Source: an uncultured Collinsella sp.
GTDB lineage: Bacteria; Actinomycetota; Coriobacteriia; Coriobacteriales; Coriobacteriaceae
Reading direction: 5' to 3'
Assembly (NCBI GenBank): GCA_900544725.1
Contig: UQWK01000038.1
Location: 1-20,254 of the forward strand
Length of the DNA stretch: 20,254 nucleotides
The notes under the pieces are model-generated. The model made no database searches. It saw only the letters and a list, made by a program, of their open reading frames with translations, and was not told where the DNA came from. The translations under genes were made by a program, and so were the position numbers. Below are positions 5,443 to 14,706 of the stretch, in pieces. The first letter of the stretch is position 1. Every line of letters begins with the position of its first letter.

Positions 5443-7395
5443 ATGGCCACCGCCGACCCCAAGAAGAAAAAGAAGAAGCGCAAGAAGAAAGAGTCGCTCG
5501 AGCATAAGCGCAACCGCATCCTGGTAGCGCTGGGCATTTTTGCCGTGGTGTACGCCCTCGATGAGCTTGGCACCCTCACCGCCGCATTCGGCACCCCAGG
5601 CGACATCTACGCCAGCTTTGTGCTGTTCCTCGTGCCGTTTTTGATTGCCGGCTACGACGTACTGCAAAAGGCATTCAATAACATCCGCCGCGGCAAGGCC
5701 TTCGACGAGAGCTTCCTTATGGCCGTCGCGACCATCGGCGCGTTTGCCATGGTGCTCTTCCCCGATACCGACCCGCACATGGCCGAAGGCGCCGCCGTCA
5801 TGCTGTTCTACCAGGTCGGCGAGCTGTTCCAGGCATACGCCGTGGGCAAGAGCCGCAAGTCGATCAGTGCCATGATGGACATCGCGCCCGACTACGCTAA
5901 CGTCGAGCAAGCCGACGGCACGCTCGAACAGGTCTTTCCCGATGGCATCGCCGTCGGCACCGTGATCGTGGTCAAGCCCGGCGAGCGCGTGCCTATCGAC
6001 GGCGTCATCGTCGAGGGCGAAACCCAGCTCGACACCGCCGCGCTCACGGGCGAGTCAGTCCCCCGACCCGCCAAGTCCGGCGACGATATCATCAGTGGCT
6101 GCATCAACATGACGGGCCTCATCCACGTGCGCACCACCAAGCCGTTTGGCGAGTCCACCGTCGCACGCGTCCTAGAGCTCGTGGAGAATGCCAGCGAAAA
6201 GAAGGCGCGCACCGAGAACTTCATCACGCGCTTTGCCCGCGTCTACACGCCCGCCGTCACCGGCGCGGCCGCGGTGCTCGCTCTCGGCGGCGGCCTGGTC
6301 ACCGGTGCCTGGTCCGACTGGATTCTGCGCGGCCTGACCTTCCTGGTCGTCAGCTGCCCGTGCGCGCTCGTGATCAGCGTGCCGCTGAGCTTCTTTGGCG
6401 GCATCGGCGGCGCGTCCAAGCTGGGCGTTCTCATCAAGGGTTCTAACTACCTCGAGACGCTCGCCGACGTGGACACCGTCGTCTTTGACAAGACGGGTAC
6501 CCTCACCAACGGCACGTTCTCGGTGGTCGCGGCGCACCCCGAGGCTGGCTATACCGAGCAGTCGTTGCTTGAGGTCGCAGCCCTTGCGGAGTCGTTCTCC
6601 GATCACCCCATCGCGCATTCGGTGCGCGCCGCCTTCCAGGGTGAGGTCGACCCCAAGCGCGTGAACGACTCCGCCAACGACGCGGGCCACGGCGTGACGG
6701 CAACCATCGACGGCAAGCATGTCGTCGTCGGCAACGCCAAGATGCTCGCCGCGGCCGGCGCTGAAGCACCCGATTGCGAGGTCGTCGGAACGATTCTGCA
6801 TGTGCTCGTTGACGGCGTGTACGCCGGCCACATCGTGATTGCAGACACCGTTAAGGCCGATGCCGAGCAGACGATCCGCGATCTGCACGCCGCCGGAATC
6901 AACCGCACCGTCATGCTCACGGGCGACCGCGAGGAAGTGGCAGCCGCCGTGGCCAAGCAGCTGGGCCTCGACGAGTTCCACGCGCAGCTGCTGCCGGGCG
7001 ACAAGGTCGAGCGTGTTGAAGCGCTGCTCGCGGCCGAAAGCGGCAAGGGCAAGCTCGCCTTTGTCGGCGACGGCATCAACGATGCGCCCGTTCTCACCCG
7101 TGCCGATGTGGGCATTGCCATGGGCGCCATGGGCTCCGATGCTGCGATTGAGGCCGCCGACGTGGTGCTCATGGATGACAAGCCGTCCAACATCTCCCGC
7201 GCGATCCGCGTGGCGCGCAAGACCATGACGATTGTCTGGCAGAATATCATCTTCGCGCTGGGGATTAAGCTGCTGATTTTGGTGCTGGCGGCGCTCGGCA
7301 TTGCCAATATGTGGCTTGCCGTGTTCGGCGACGTAGGCGTGGCGATCATCGCCATCCTGAACGCCATGCGCGCGATGGGTATCAAGAACCTGTAG
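5443..7395 (+). CDS. zntA: Zinc/cadmium/lead-transporting P1B-type ATPase (ZntA/CadA-like)
   Basis: This 650-residue heavy-metal export ATPase has every core motif. ALTGES (Thr202-Ser205) is the actuator loop and SCPC (Cys305-Pro-Cys307) is the membrane metal site. DKTGT follows with phosphorylated Asp349, then SDHP (His388-Pro389) and GDGINDAP (from 542). The last two membrane helices carry a Lys (GIKLLIL) and an Asp-x-Gly (FGDVGVA), the P1B-2 signature that favours divalent Zn, Cd or Pb over copper. It pumps these ions out of the cytosol. The N-terminus has no HMA domain; it carries a Lys/Arg-rich stretch (KKKKKKRKKK) just before the first membrane helix. ATG 5443 is preferred because GGGAGGA (5428-5434) lies eight bases before it. 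The in-frame upstream ATG at 5410 falls inside the operator. Confidence 0.93.
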   Translation: MATADPKKKKKKRKKKESLEHKRNRILVALGIFAVVYALDELGTLTAAFGTPGDIYASFVLFLVPFLIAGYDVLQKAFNNIRRGKAFDESFLMAVATIGAFAMVLFPDTDPHMAEGAAVMLFYQVGELFQAYAVGKSRKSISAMMDIAPDYANVEQADGTLEQVFPDGIAVGTVIVVKPGERVPIDGVIVEGETQLDTAALTGESVPRPAKSGDDIISGCINMTGLIHVRTTKPFGESTVARVLELVENASEKKARTENFITRFARVYTPAVTGAAAVLALGGGLVTGAWSDWILRGLTFLVVSCPCALVISVPLSFFGGIGGASKLGVLIKGSNYLETLADVDTVVFDKTGTLTNGTFSVVAAHPEAGYTEQSLLEVAALAESFSDHPIAHSVRAAFQGEVDPKRVNDSANDAGHGVTATIDGKHVVVGNAKMLAAAGAEAPDCEVVGTILHVLVDGVYAGHIVIADTVKADAEQTIRDLHAAGINRTVMLTGDREEVAAAVAKQLGLDEFHAQLLPGDKVERVEALLAAESGKGKLAFVGDGINDAPVLTRADVGIAMGAMGSDAAIEAADVVLMDDKPSNISRAIRVARKTMTIVWQNIIFALGIKLLILVLAALGIANMWLAVFGDVGVAIIAILNAMRAMGIKNL

Positions 7396-7411
7396 CGTTC
7401 GTGGGCTGTCC

Positions 7412-7485
7412 GGCCGGGGCCGGGCTTGGTTTTGAAAACGTCCTCGCGCTGCGGAGTGTTTTCAAAACCAAGCCCGGCCCCGGCC
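7412..7485. repeat. 28-bp perfect inverted repeat after the ATPase gene
   Basis: Positions 7412-7439 and 7458-7485 are exact reverse complements around an 18-base loop. The arm has a GC-rich outer half and an inner GGTTTTGAAAAC. It starts 17 bases after the stop codon and may terminate transcription. However, no T-run follows, and the stem is far longer than termination needs, so a dispersed repeat or processing hairpin is possible. Confidence 0.65.
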
Positions 7486-7582
7486 TGCAGTAACGTTGCT
7501 GGCGGTTCTTGGGCATCGCTTGCTGACGGGGTTCCTTGTCTGAATTGGACATTGCCGAAAGAACCTTTTATCCCAATCGCTG

Positions 7583-7603
7583 TCCCGCGCCTTTGGCGCG
7601 GGA
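7583..7603. terminator. Short GC-rich hairpin between convergent genes
   Basis: TCCCGCGCC and GGCGCGGGA form a perfect 9-bp stem around a TTT loop, 20 bases past the end of the minus-strand DtxR-family gene. The T-run is weak (GGATAAAA follows on the minus strand), so it is only a possible terminator. The rest of 7486-7623 shows nothing gene-like. Confidence 0.35.
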
Positions 7604-7623
7604 GGCGCACCACTGTGGGAATG

Positions 7624-8013
7624 CTAGTCGGTCATTGTTGGCGCCGAAGCACCATCCCGCCCCAGCATCGCCCTCAGCTTCTCGAAGCTCTCCTCACTCA
7701 GGCAGTGCTCCATGTGGCAGCCCTCTTGCGACGCGACATCCGCCGAAACACCGGCTTCCTCGAGCAGCCGCACGAAAAAGCAGTGGCGCTCCCACATTTG
7801 GCGAGCGACCCCCAAACCACGCTCCGTCAGATGAACGTCGCGCTTGCCCATTTCGACATAGCCGCTGTTCTCCAGCGTCGCCATGGCCTTGGAGACGCTT
7901 GCCTTGGTTACGCCCAGGTATTCGGCAACGTCAATCGATCGAACGATGCCTTGGTGCTTCGAGAGCACATAAATAGATTCGAGATAGTCTTCTCCGGATT
8001 CACGCAGGGCCAT
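7624..8013 (-). CDS. DtxR/MntR-family metal-dependent transcriptional regulator
   Basis: This 129-residue protein has an N-terminal winged helix, with VAEYLGVTKASVSKAMATLENSGYV as the DNA-reading part, and a dimerisation helix domain. There is no SH3-like third domain, as in MntR. Candidate metal ligands are Asp9 and Glu12 in GEDYLE, His77 in ERHCFF, and Cys99, Glu102 and His103 in CHMEH. Asp9, Glu12 and His77 resemble the manganese sensor MntR, whereas Cys99-x2-Glu102-His103 resembles the iron sensor DtxR (Cys102, Glu105, His106). Metal specificity is therefore uncertain. AAAGG lies six bases before the ATG. Three motif copies upstream suggest autoregulation, and a fourth upstream of the permease suggests that gene is a target. 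Confidence 0.88.
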   Translation of the reverse strand: MALRESGEDYLESIYVLSKHQGIVRSIDVAEYLGVTKASVSKAMATLENSGYVEMGKRDVHLTERGLGVARQMWERHCFFVRLLEEAGVSADVASQEGCHMEHCLSEESFEKLRAMLGRDGASAPTMTD

Positions 8014-8037
8014 GGGCTGCCTTTCGCGATGGCTTCT

Positions 8038-8129
8038 AGTTAGCCTTTGGATACTTTTGCTTGATTTACTTTACCGCAAAAGTTGCCCATGTCTTACTAC
8101 TTTGCTTAAAAGTTAGCCGTGTTTCACAA
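8038..8129. promoter_or_regulatory. Three candidate DtxR-family boxes upstream of the regulator
   Basis: Sites begin at 8038, 8081 and 8111, each 19 bases long. They fit AGTTnnCCnTGnnnnACT loosely: AGTT, CC and AC are present in all three, and the TG is lost in the first. The middle copy matches the site at 1684-1702 in 15 of 19 positions. The 43- and 30-base spacings are close to whole helical turns (about four and three). They lie 25-116 bases upstream of the start codon, where the promoter must be. Confidence 0.55.
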
Positions 8130-8140
8130 AACGTGCGGGA

Positions 8141-8178
8141 CGAAAACAAAATGGGGACGCTCCTCAAGGGGTGTCCCC
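8141..8178 (-). terminator. Rho-independent terminator after the HAD phosphatase gene
   Basis: The hairpin at 8153-8178 pairs GGGGAC with GTCCCC and continues inward through several further pairs, including wobbles. On the minus strand it is followed by ATTTTGTTTT (complement of 8143-8152). It lies about 20 bases beyond the stop codon of the phosphatase and separates it from the DtxR-family gene. Confidence 0.75.
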
Positions 8179-8200
8179 AGGTGCCGGTGTCGGCCCGCAG

Positions 8201-8971
8201 CTATAGCAGCCCAAAGTGTTTAGCAGCGTTGTAGATCCCATCGTCGTCTACGGCGGTCGTAACGTAGGTCGCTGCGGCCTTCACCGTATCCTGCGCGTTG
8301 CCCATGGCAACACTTGTGCCCACGGCCGAGAACATCGACAGGTCGTTCTCGCCGTCGCCAAAGGCAATCGCCTCGCTCGCGTCGATATCCAGCCGCTCCA
8401 GCGTCGCCGCCACGCCCAGGTCCTTGCCGCCATTAGCGGGAATAATGTCGCAGAACAAATCGCACCAGCGCGTGGTAAGCGAATGCGCCACCGCGTCGGT
8501 CACGATATGCTCGTCGGCCGGATCCACAAAGGTGCAAAACTGATAGACCGGCGCGTCGAAGGCATGCTCAAACGGCTCCTCATGGTAGACAATCCCCGCA
8601 TTGCTGCCGGCCGTCACCACGCGCTCGGACAGGCGGTTCACAAACGAATTCTCGCCCTGCATGCACAGCGAGTCGTAGCGCCCCTCGGCCACCTGGCCCA
8701 CGATCACCGCAACGTCGTCCGGGTCAATCGGACAGCTGCGGTAAACCCCCTCGGCATCAAAGCAGTGCTGGCCCGAAAGCGTAATGTACGCATCCCAGCC
8801 CAGGTCGAACAGCCAGTCCGGCATCTGGTAGGTCGGACGGCCCGTGGCGATCACGCACGCAATCCCCTGCTCGTGAAAGCTGTCGAGCACCTGCTGCGCC
8901 GACACCGGAATCCGGTGCGTCTTAAAGCTCAGCAGCGTGCCGTCGATATCGAAAAACGCGGCCTTGATCAT
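8201..8971 (-). CDS. Cof-type HAD-IIB hydrolase (sugar-phosphate or nucleotide phosphatase)
   Basis: This 256-residue protein has the HAD motif I DIDGT at residues 8-12 (nucleophile Asp8, acid/base Asp10). ATGRPTY marks motif II, a Lys lies in the NGGKDLG segment, and motif IV is GDGENDLSMF. The ending, VAMGNAQDTVKAAATYVTTAVDDDGIYNAAKHFGLL, is typical of Cof/YidA-like members, which hydrolyse various sugar phosphates or flavin/pyridoxal phosphates. The substrate cannot be assigned. The start lies six bases after the ABC-F stop codon, and its GAGGAG ribosome site overlaps the end of that gene, so the two are translationally linked. Confidence 0.9.
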   Translation of the reverse strand: MIKAAFFDIDGTLLSFKTHRIPVSAQQVLDSFHEQGIACVIATGRPTYQMPDWLFDLGWDAYITLSGQHCFDAEGVYRSCPIDPDDVAVIVGQVAEGRYDSLCMQGENSFVNRLSERVVTAGSNAGIVYHEEPFEHAFDAPVYQFCTFVDPADEHIVTDAVAHSLTTRWCDLFCDIIPANGGKDLGVAATLERLDIDASEAIAFGDGENDLSMFSAVGTSVAMGNAQDTVKAAATYVTTAVDDDGIYNAAKHFGLL

Positions 8972-8977
8972 CCTCGC

Positions 8978-10837
8978 CTACTCCTCGCCCTCGAGCTTTT
9001 CGCTCGCCTCGAGCCACGCCATCTCAAGCTCGTCCATGGCGGCGAGAGCCTCGTCGATCTTTGCCTGCTGCTCGCCGAGCGCCGTGTAGTTGGTGGGGTC
9101 GACCTGGGCCATCGCGGCCTCGGCCTCCTCAACGCGGGCGCGCTGCGTCTCCATCTTGCGCTCGAGCGAGCTCACCTCGCGGCGGAGCTTTTGGCGCTCG
9201 GCGTTGGAAAGGCCGTTGGGCTGACCGCTCGACTTGGGCTTCTCGGCCGCGACCGCAGCGGCGCCGGTATCGAACGTGCCGGTCTTGGCGCTCGGCGCAC
9301 CCACGGGCTCGCCCTCGGCGGTGGCGTTGCACAGGCGCAGGTACTGGTCGACGCCGCCGGGCATGTGCGTCAGGTGGCCGTCGAGCAGCGCCCATTGCTG
9401 GTCGGTCACGCGCTCCATCAAAAAGCGGTCGTGCGTCACCAGGATCAACGTGCCGGGCCAGCCGTCGAGCAGGTCCTCGACAATCGCGAGCATGTCGGTA
9501 TCCAGGTCGTTACCGGGCTCGTCCAGGATAAGCACGTTGGGCTCGTCCAGGATCGTCAGCAGCAGCGACAGGCGACGGCGTTGGCCGCCCGAAAGGTCGC
9601 CGATGCGGCTCCAGAGTTGCTGCGTCGTAAAGCCCAGGCGCTCGCAAAGCTTCTCGGGCGAAGTCTCCTTGCCGTCGATGACGTAGTACTTCTTATAGTG
9701 GCTGAGCACCTCGCGAATCGTGTCGCCCATAAAGGGCTCGAGCTCCTCGAGCTGCTGCGACAGCACGCCAAAGCGCACCGTCTGGCCAATCTTCACGCGG
9801 CCGCGCAGGGGCGCGATCTTGCCCTGAATCACGTCGAGCAGTGTCGACTTACCGGCGCCGTTCTCGCCCAAAAGACCATAGCGGTCGCCCGCGCCGATGA
9901 GCCAGGTCACGTCGGAGAGCACCTGTTTGGGCGCGCCCTCGGTATCCGCATAGCCGGCGTCCACATCGACCACATCGATAACCTGCTTGCCCAGGCGGCT
10001 CACCGCCAGGCGCTTGAGCTCCAGCTCGTCACGCACGGGCGGCACATCGGCGATGAGCTCGCGAGCGGCATCAACACGAAACTTGGGCTTGGTGGAGCGC
10101 GCCTGGGCACCGCGGCTCAGCCACGCGAGCTCCTTGCGCGCCATGTTGCGGCGGCGCTCCTCGGTGACGGCGGCCATGCGGTCGCGCTCCACACGCTGCA
10201 GGATGTATGCCGAGTAGCCGCCCTCGAAGGGGTCGACCTGGCCGTCGTGGACCTCCCACATGCTGGTGCAGACCTCGTCCAAGAACCAGCGGTCGTGCGT
10301 AACCACGAGCATGGCGCCCTGACCGCGCTGCCAGCGGGCCTTAAGATGGCGCGCGAGCCAGTTGATGGTGCGCATATCCAGGTGGTTGGTGGGCTCGTCG
10401 AGCATGAGCACGTCGTAGTCGCCGATCAGCAGGCGCGCGAGGTCCACGCGGCGGCGCTGGCCGCCCGAAAGCTCGCCCACCGTGCCCTCCCAGGGCACAT
10501 CGCTAATGAGGCCGGCAAGGATCTGGCGCGTGCGGGGGCTCGACGCCCACTCGTACTCGGGCGTGTCGCCCACGACGGCATGATGCACGGTGTCGGTATC
10601 GACAAGCTGGTCCTTTTGGCCGAGCAGCCCGATCGTGGTGCCGCGGCGATGCGTCACGCGGCCGTCGTCGGGCTCCAACGTGCCCGCGAGCACGCTCAGC
10701 AGCGTCGACTTGCCGTCGCCGTTTTTGCCGACGATACCAATACGGTCGCCCTCGCCCACGCCGAGCGTCACGCTATCGAAAATATGCTTGGTGGGAAACT
10801 CTAGGCTGACGGAATCGCATCCCAAAAGAATCGCCAT
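8978..10837 (-). CDS. ABC-F family ATPase, Uup-like
   Basis: This 619-residue soluble protein has two ABC cassettes and no membrane segment. Cassette one has Walker A GKNGDGKST (37-45), LSGGQ (123-127) and Walker B with DEPTNHLD. The ABC-F linker follows (about 200-285). Cassette two has GENGAGKST (324-332), LSGGQ (415-419) and DEPGNDLD, where the usual Thr is Gly. After a Pro/Ala-rich spacer the last 80 residues form a charged coiled coil like the nucleic-acid-binding tail of Uup. ABC-F proteins act at the ribosomal E site or in ribosome maintenance; Uup is also tied to transposon excision. ATG 10837 is chosen because AAGGAG lies eight bases before it, and the frame's longer extension has neither domain nor ribosome site. 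Confidence 0.88.
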   Translation of the reverse strand: MAILLGCDSVSLEFPTKHIFDSVTLGVGEGDRIGIVGKNGDGKSTLLSVLAGTLEPDDGRVTHRRGTTIGLLGQKDQLVDTDTVHHAVVGDTPEYEWASSPRTRQILAGLISDVPWEGTVGELSGGQRRRVDLARLLIGDYDVLMLDEPTNHLDMRTINWLARHLKARWQRGQGAMLVVTHDRWFLDEVCTSMWEVHDGQVDPFEGGYSAYILQRVERDRMAAVTEERRRNMARKELAWLSRGAQARSTKPKFRVDAARELIADVPPVRDELELKRLAVSRLGKQVIDVVDVDAGYADTEGAPKQVLSDVTWLIGAGDRYGLLGENGAGKSTLLDVIQGKIAPLRGRVKIGQTVRFGVLSQQLEELEPFMGDTIREVLSHYKKYYVIDGKETSPEKLCERLGFTTQQLWSRIGDLSGGQRRRLSLLLTILDEPNVLILDEPGNDLDTDMLAIVEDLLDGWPGTLILVTHDRFLMERVTDQQWALLDGHLTHMPGGVDQYLRLCNATAEGEPVGAPSAKTGTFDTGAAAVAAEKPKSSGQPNGLSNAERQKLRREVSSLERKMETQRARVEEAEAAMAQVDPTNYTALGEQQAKIDEALAAMDELEMAWLEASEKLEGEE

Positions 10838-10897
10838 ATGCCCTGCTCCTTCGTAGAAATTCAACGTTGTCCATGATAGCAGCGAGCACCACCCCAA

Positions 10898-10932
10898 ACC
10901 ACCACGAAGGTTCCTGTCCCCTTTGTGGTGGT
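10898..10932 (-). promoter_or_regulatory. Hairpin in the presumed leader of the ABC-F gene
   Basis: ACCACCAC (10898-10905) pairs with GTGGTGGT (10925-10932), and inside it AAGG (10907-10910) pairs with CCTT (10920-10923). It lies 60-95 bases upstream of the ABC-F start codon. A leader structure or a dispersed intergenic repeat are both possible. Confidence 0.35.
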
Positions 10933-10945
10933 CGGTCTGGCAGCG

Positions 10946-10984
10946 ACACAAAAAGACGGGCCATCTCACACAAGAGATGACCCG
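10946..10984 (-). terminator. Rho-independent terminator of the pst operon
   Basis: CGGGCCATCTC (10957-10967) and GAGATGACCCG (10974-10984) pair with one mismatch on the plus strand. That mismatch becomes a G-U wobble in the minus-strand RNA, so the hairpin is complete only in that direction. It is followed there by TTTTTGTGT (complement of 10946-10954) and ends the phosphate operon about 58 bases after pstB. Confidence 0.85.
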
Positions 10985-11042
10985 CCTCTCCAATCAGTCC
11001 CGTGGCGACCGTGGCCGCCGCGGGCCTCAAGCATGTCCCGGA

Positions 11043-11911
<869 letters not shown>

Positions 11912-11915
<4 letters not shown>

Positions 11916-12838
11916 TCGGCCGTCATCTTCCTTGCCAGTTGCTTGCCCACGATACGGGCGATTACGTTAAACAGCAGCACGCAGATCATCAGCAGTGCCG
12001 CGGTGCCCCAGACAATCTGCTGTGCCTCGGGGCTGCCCTCGCCGTAGATCTTGTAGATGTGCACGGCGAGCGACTCACCGGGGCGGAACACATTCCAAGC
12101 ACAGGTGGGGCTCGACAGGTTAAAGCTCAAGAAGTTCAGGCGAACCGGCGAGCTCATGCCCGAGGTGAAGAGCAGCGCTGCGGCCTCGCCAAACACGCGG
12201 CCGGCCGAAAGCACGATGCCGGTCACGATGGCGGGCATGGCCTCGGGAATCAGGATGTGCAGCGTGGCCTCCCAGCGGGTGAGGCCCATGGCCAGGCACG
12301 CGTCGCGTTGGGCCTGCGGCACGTCCTCGAGCGCCTGCTGGATCACGCGCACCAGGATGGGAATGTTGAACATGGTGAGTGCGACGGCGCCGGAGATGAT
12401 GGAGTACTTCCATCCCAGCTGCACCGAGAACACCAGGAAGCCGAACATGCCGACGACGATGGAAGGCAGCGAGGACAGTGTCTCGATGGCGGTGGAGGCG
12501 ATGTCGCGGATGGGGCCGTTCGGCGCATACTCGACCAGGAAGACCGCGCCGCCCAGGCTGATGGGCACCGAGATAACCAGGGTGATCAACAGCAGGTAGA
12601 ATGAGTCGAACAGCTGGTAGAGCACGCCGCCCTGGGTACCGTTGGCACGCGACGGCTCCGTGAGGAAGCCCGGCTGAAACAGCGTCGAGATGCCCTCGAA
12701 CAGGATGTAAGCCACCATGGAAACGACGATGAGCATGACGATGGCGACGATTGCCGTCAACACACCCGTGGCGATGCGGTCCTGTTTTTGGACACGCCCG
12801 AGTCTCGCCTCGTCGATATGGATGCGCGTGCTAGCCAC
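11912..12838 (-). CDS. pstA: Phosphate ABC transporter permease PstA
   Basis: This 308-residue membrane subunit forms the phosphate channel with PstC. Six hydrophobic segments are visible. The first follows a charged N-terminus (ARLGRVQKQDRIATGVLTAIVAIVMLIVV), and the last is VWGTAALLMICVLLFNVIARIV. The binding-protein-dependent transport loop reads ALEDVPQAQRDACLAMGLTRWEATLHILIPEAMPAI, the EAA-type loop that contacts PstB. GTG 12838 is preferred. It has a G-rich ribosome site and overlaps the end of pstC by eight bases. The longer frame begins at a TTG inside pstC with no support. Its stop overlaps the start of pstB. Confidence 0.93.
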
Positions 12839-13739
12839 GAGCCTTCGCCCCCTTGCGGCCAATGAGATGGATGATCAGGATGAAGATGAGGCTCATGCCC
12901 ATCAGCAGCAGACCGAGTGCCCACAGAACGTCGTCCTGGGCCGAGCCCTCGGCATAGACCGCCATGGACGTGGTGAGTGTGGTGGTGATGGTCGAAGCCG
13001 GCGACAACAGCGACGTCGGCATGGCCTCGATACCGCCTATGACCATGCGCACGGCGAGCGTCTCGCCAAAGGCGCGGGTCATGCCCAGGATGACCGCGGT
13101 CATGAGCGACGGCATGGCGGACTTGAGCACCACGTGCCAGATGGTCTGCCAGCGTGTGTAGCCCAGCGCGAGCGAGCCCTGGCGGTAGCTGTCGGGCACG
13201 GCGCGCAGGCCATCGACCGAAAGCGTGGTCATGGTCGGCAAGATCATAACGGCCAGCACGATGGCGCCGGGCAGGATGCCCAGACCCGTGCTCACGTGGA
13301 AGACGCTCTTCATAAGGCCGACGACCACGTGAAAGCCGATCAGGCCAAAGACGACCGAGGGGATGCCGGTCAAAAGCTCAATGAGCGGCTGAAAGACCTT
13401 GGAGCCAAACTTAGGCTGGATCTCGACCGCAAAGATGGCAGAGCCGATGGCAATGGGCAGCGCGATGAGCGTGGAGAGCACCATGACCGCAAACGAGGTG
13501 ACGATCAGGGGCAGGGCACCGGTATAAGGCAGGCCGTTTTCGGCCGTGTTGGCCAGGTCCCACTTGGTACCGGTGAAAAACTCGACGACCGAAACGCCGT
13601 CCTTAACGAAAGCCGAGAGGCCCTTTTGGGCGACCATAAAAATGAGCGCGGCAACAACAAGCGTCACGAGCGCTACGCACGCGCCCGTGACGCCCAGGCC
13701 CACGTTCTCAAGGTCGCGCTTTGGCAGCTGTTTTGCCAT
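12831..13739 (-). CDS. pstC: Phosphate ABC transporter permease PstC
   Basis: This 302-residue integral membrane partner of PstA has a first membrane helix after the basic start MAKQLPKRDLENVG. It is followed by an extracytoplasmic stretch with FFTGTKWDLANTAENGLPYTGALPLIV, characteristic of PstC. Later comes the EAA-type loop LRAVPDSYRQGSLALGYTRWQTIWHVVLKSAMPSL. TRAFGETLAV and the final hydrophobic helices also match the family. An AAAGG ribosome site lies six bases before the ATG. It follows pstS by 25 bases and overlaps pstA by eight. Confidence 0.94.
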   Translation of the reverse strand: MAKQLPKRDLENVGLGVTGACVALVTLVVAALIFMVAQKGLSAFVKDGVSVVEFFTGTKWDLANTAENGLPYTGALPLIVTSFAVMVLSTLIALPIAIGSAIFAVEIQPKFGSKVFQPLIELLTGIPSVVFGLIGFHVVVGLMKSVFHVSTGLGILPGAIVLAVMILPTMTTLSVDGLRAVPDSYRQGSLALGYTRWQTIWHVVLKSAMPSLMTAVILGMTRAFGETLAVRMVIGGIEAMPTSLLSPASTITTTLTTSMAVYAEGSAQDDVLWALGLLLMGMSLIFILIIHLIGRKGAKARG

Positions 13740-13764
13740 TGCAAACCTTTCCGGGGGCGATTAC

Positions 13765-14706
13765 TTATTTAGCGGAGACCTTGCCGCTGGCGTCCTTGAC
13801 GACCTTCATGGCAGAGACGGGGATGAAGCCCTGCTCCTCGACGAGCTTGCCCTGGACGTCGTCGGAGAGCATGAACTTCAGGAAGGCCGTGGTGGCCTCG
13901 TCGGCGTCCTTGGAGCAGTACATGTGCTCGGTAGCCCAAATCTTGAAGGAATCGTCGGTGACGTTCTTGCTCTTGGGCTCGACACCCTCGACCTTGATGG
14001 CGTTGAACTTGGAGTCATCGAAGTGCGAGAAGTCGAGGTAGGAGATGGCGTTGTCGGTGCTGGCAATCTGAGTCTGGACGTCGCCGGACTTGTCGAGCTC
14101 GGCGTCGCCCTTAAAGTCGACTGCCTCGTCGCCAAAGACGGCGGCCTCGAAGGTGGCACGGGTGCCGGAGCCGGCCTTGCGGTTGAGGACGACGATGGCA
14201 GCGTCGTCGCCGCCGACCTCCTTCCAGTTGGTGATCTGGCCGGAGAAGATACCCTTGAGCTGCTCGAGGGACAGGTCGTCGACCTTGACGTTCTTGGAGA
14301 CGACGGGGCCCATGCCCACGACGGCGACCTCGTGGTCGACGAGGTTCTTGACCTGGTCGGCCTCGAGCTTGGTCTCGGCGAAGACGTCGGAGTTACCAAT
14401 GGTGACGGTGCCGGCGGCGACAGCGGTCAGGCCCTTGCCCGAACCGTTACCCGAGCCGGAGATGGAGACGTCGGGGTTGGCGTCCATGAACTTCTCGGCA
14501 GCAGCCTCGACGAGAGCCTGGAACGAGGAGGCACCGTCATAGGTCACCTCGCCGGAGACGGACTCGGCAGCGGCAGCGGCGCTACCCTTGTCGGCGGCGT
14601 CGGAAGTGTTGGAGCCACCGCAACCAACAAGGCCGAGACCGACGATGCTGGCAAGACCACCAGCGAGGCCGAGGAACTGACGACGAGAATAAGCCTGATC
14701 GAGCAT
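13765..14706 (-). CDS. pstS: Phosphate-binding lipoprotein PstS
   Basis: This 313-residue solute-binding protein begins with a Tat-like lipoprotein signal. SRRQFLG (residues 7-13) precedes a hydrophobic stretch and the lipobox LVGC with Cys29 as the lipidated residue, then a Ser/Ala-rich linker. The mature part has the phosphate-binding segments of the family: DGASSFQAL near the N-terminus, SGNGSGKGLTAVAAGTVTIGNSD, and NRKAGSGTRATFE. ATG 14706 is chosen because AAAGGAAG lies just upstream and a signal peptide follows; the frame is open further back without support. It captures phosphate outside the membrane and passes it to PstC-PstA. As the first gene, it should be the most expressed, probably under phosphate starvation control. 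Confidence 0.94.
   Translation of the reverse strand: MLDQAYSRRQFLGLAGGLASIVGLGLVGCGGSNTSDAADKGSAAAAAESVSGEVTYDGASSFQALVEAAAEKFMDANPDVSISGSGNGSGKGLTAVAAGTVTIGNSDVFAETKLEADQVKNLVDHEVAVVGMGPVVSKNVKVDDLSLEQLKGIFSGQITNWKEVGGDDAAIVVLNRKAGSGTRATFEAAVFGDEAVDFKGDAELDKSGDVQTQIASTDNAISYLDFSHFDDSKFNAIKVEGVEPKSKNVTDDSFKIWATEHMYCSKDADEATTAFLKFMLSDDVQGKLVEEQGFIPVSAMKVVKDASGKVSAK

Noticed and set aside
8216..10804. Very long plus-strand frame (862 codons) opposite the phosphatase and ABC-F genes
   Set aside because: The GC-rich codon use of the two real minus-strand genes produces a stop-free antisense frame; the minus-strand products have complete conserved motifs.
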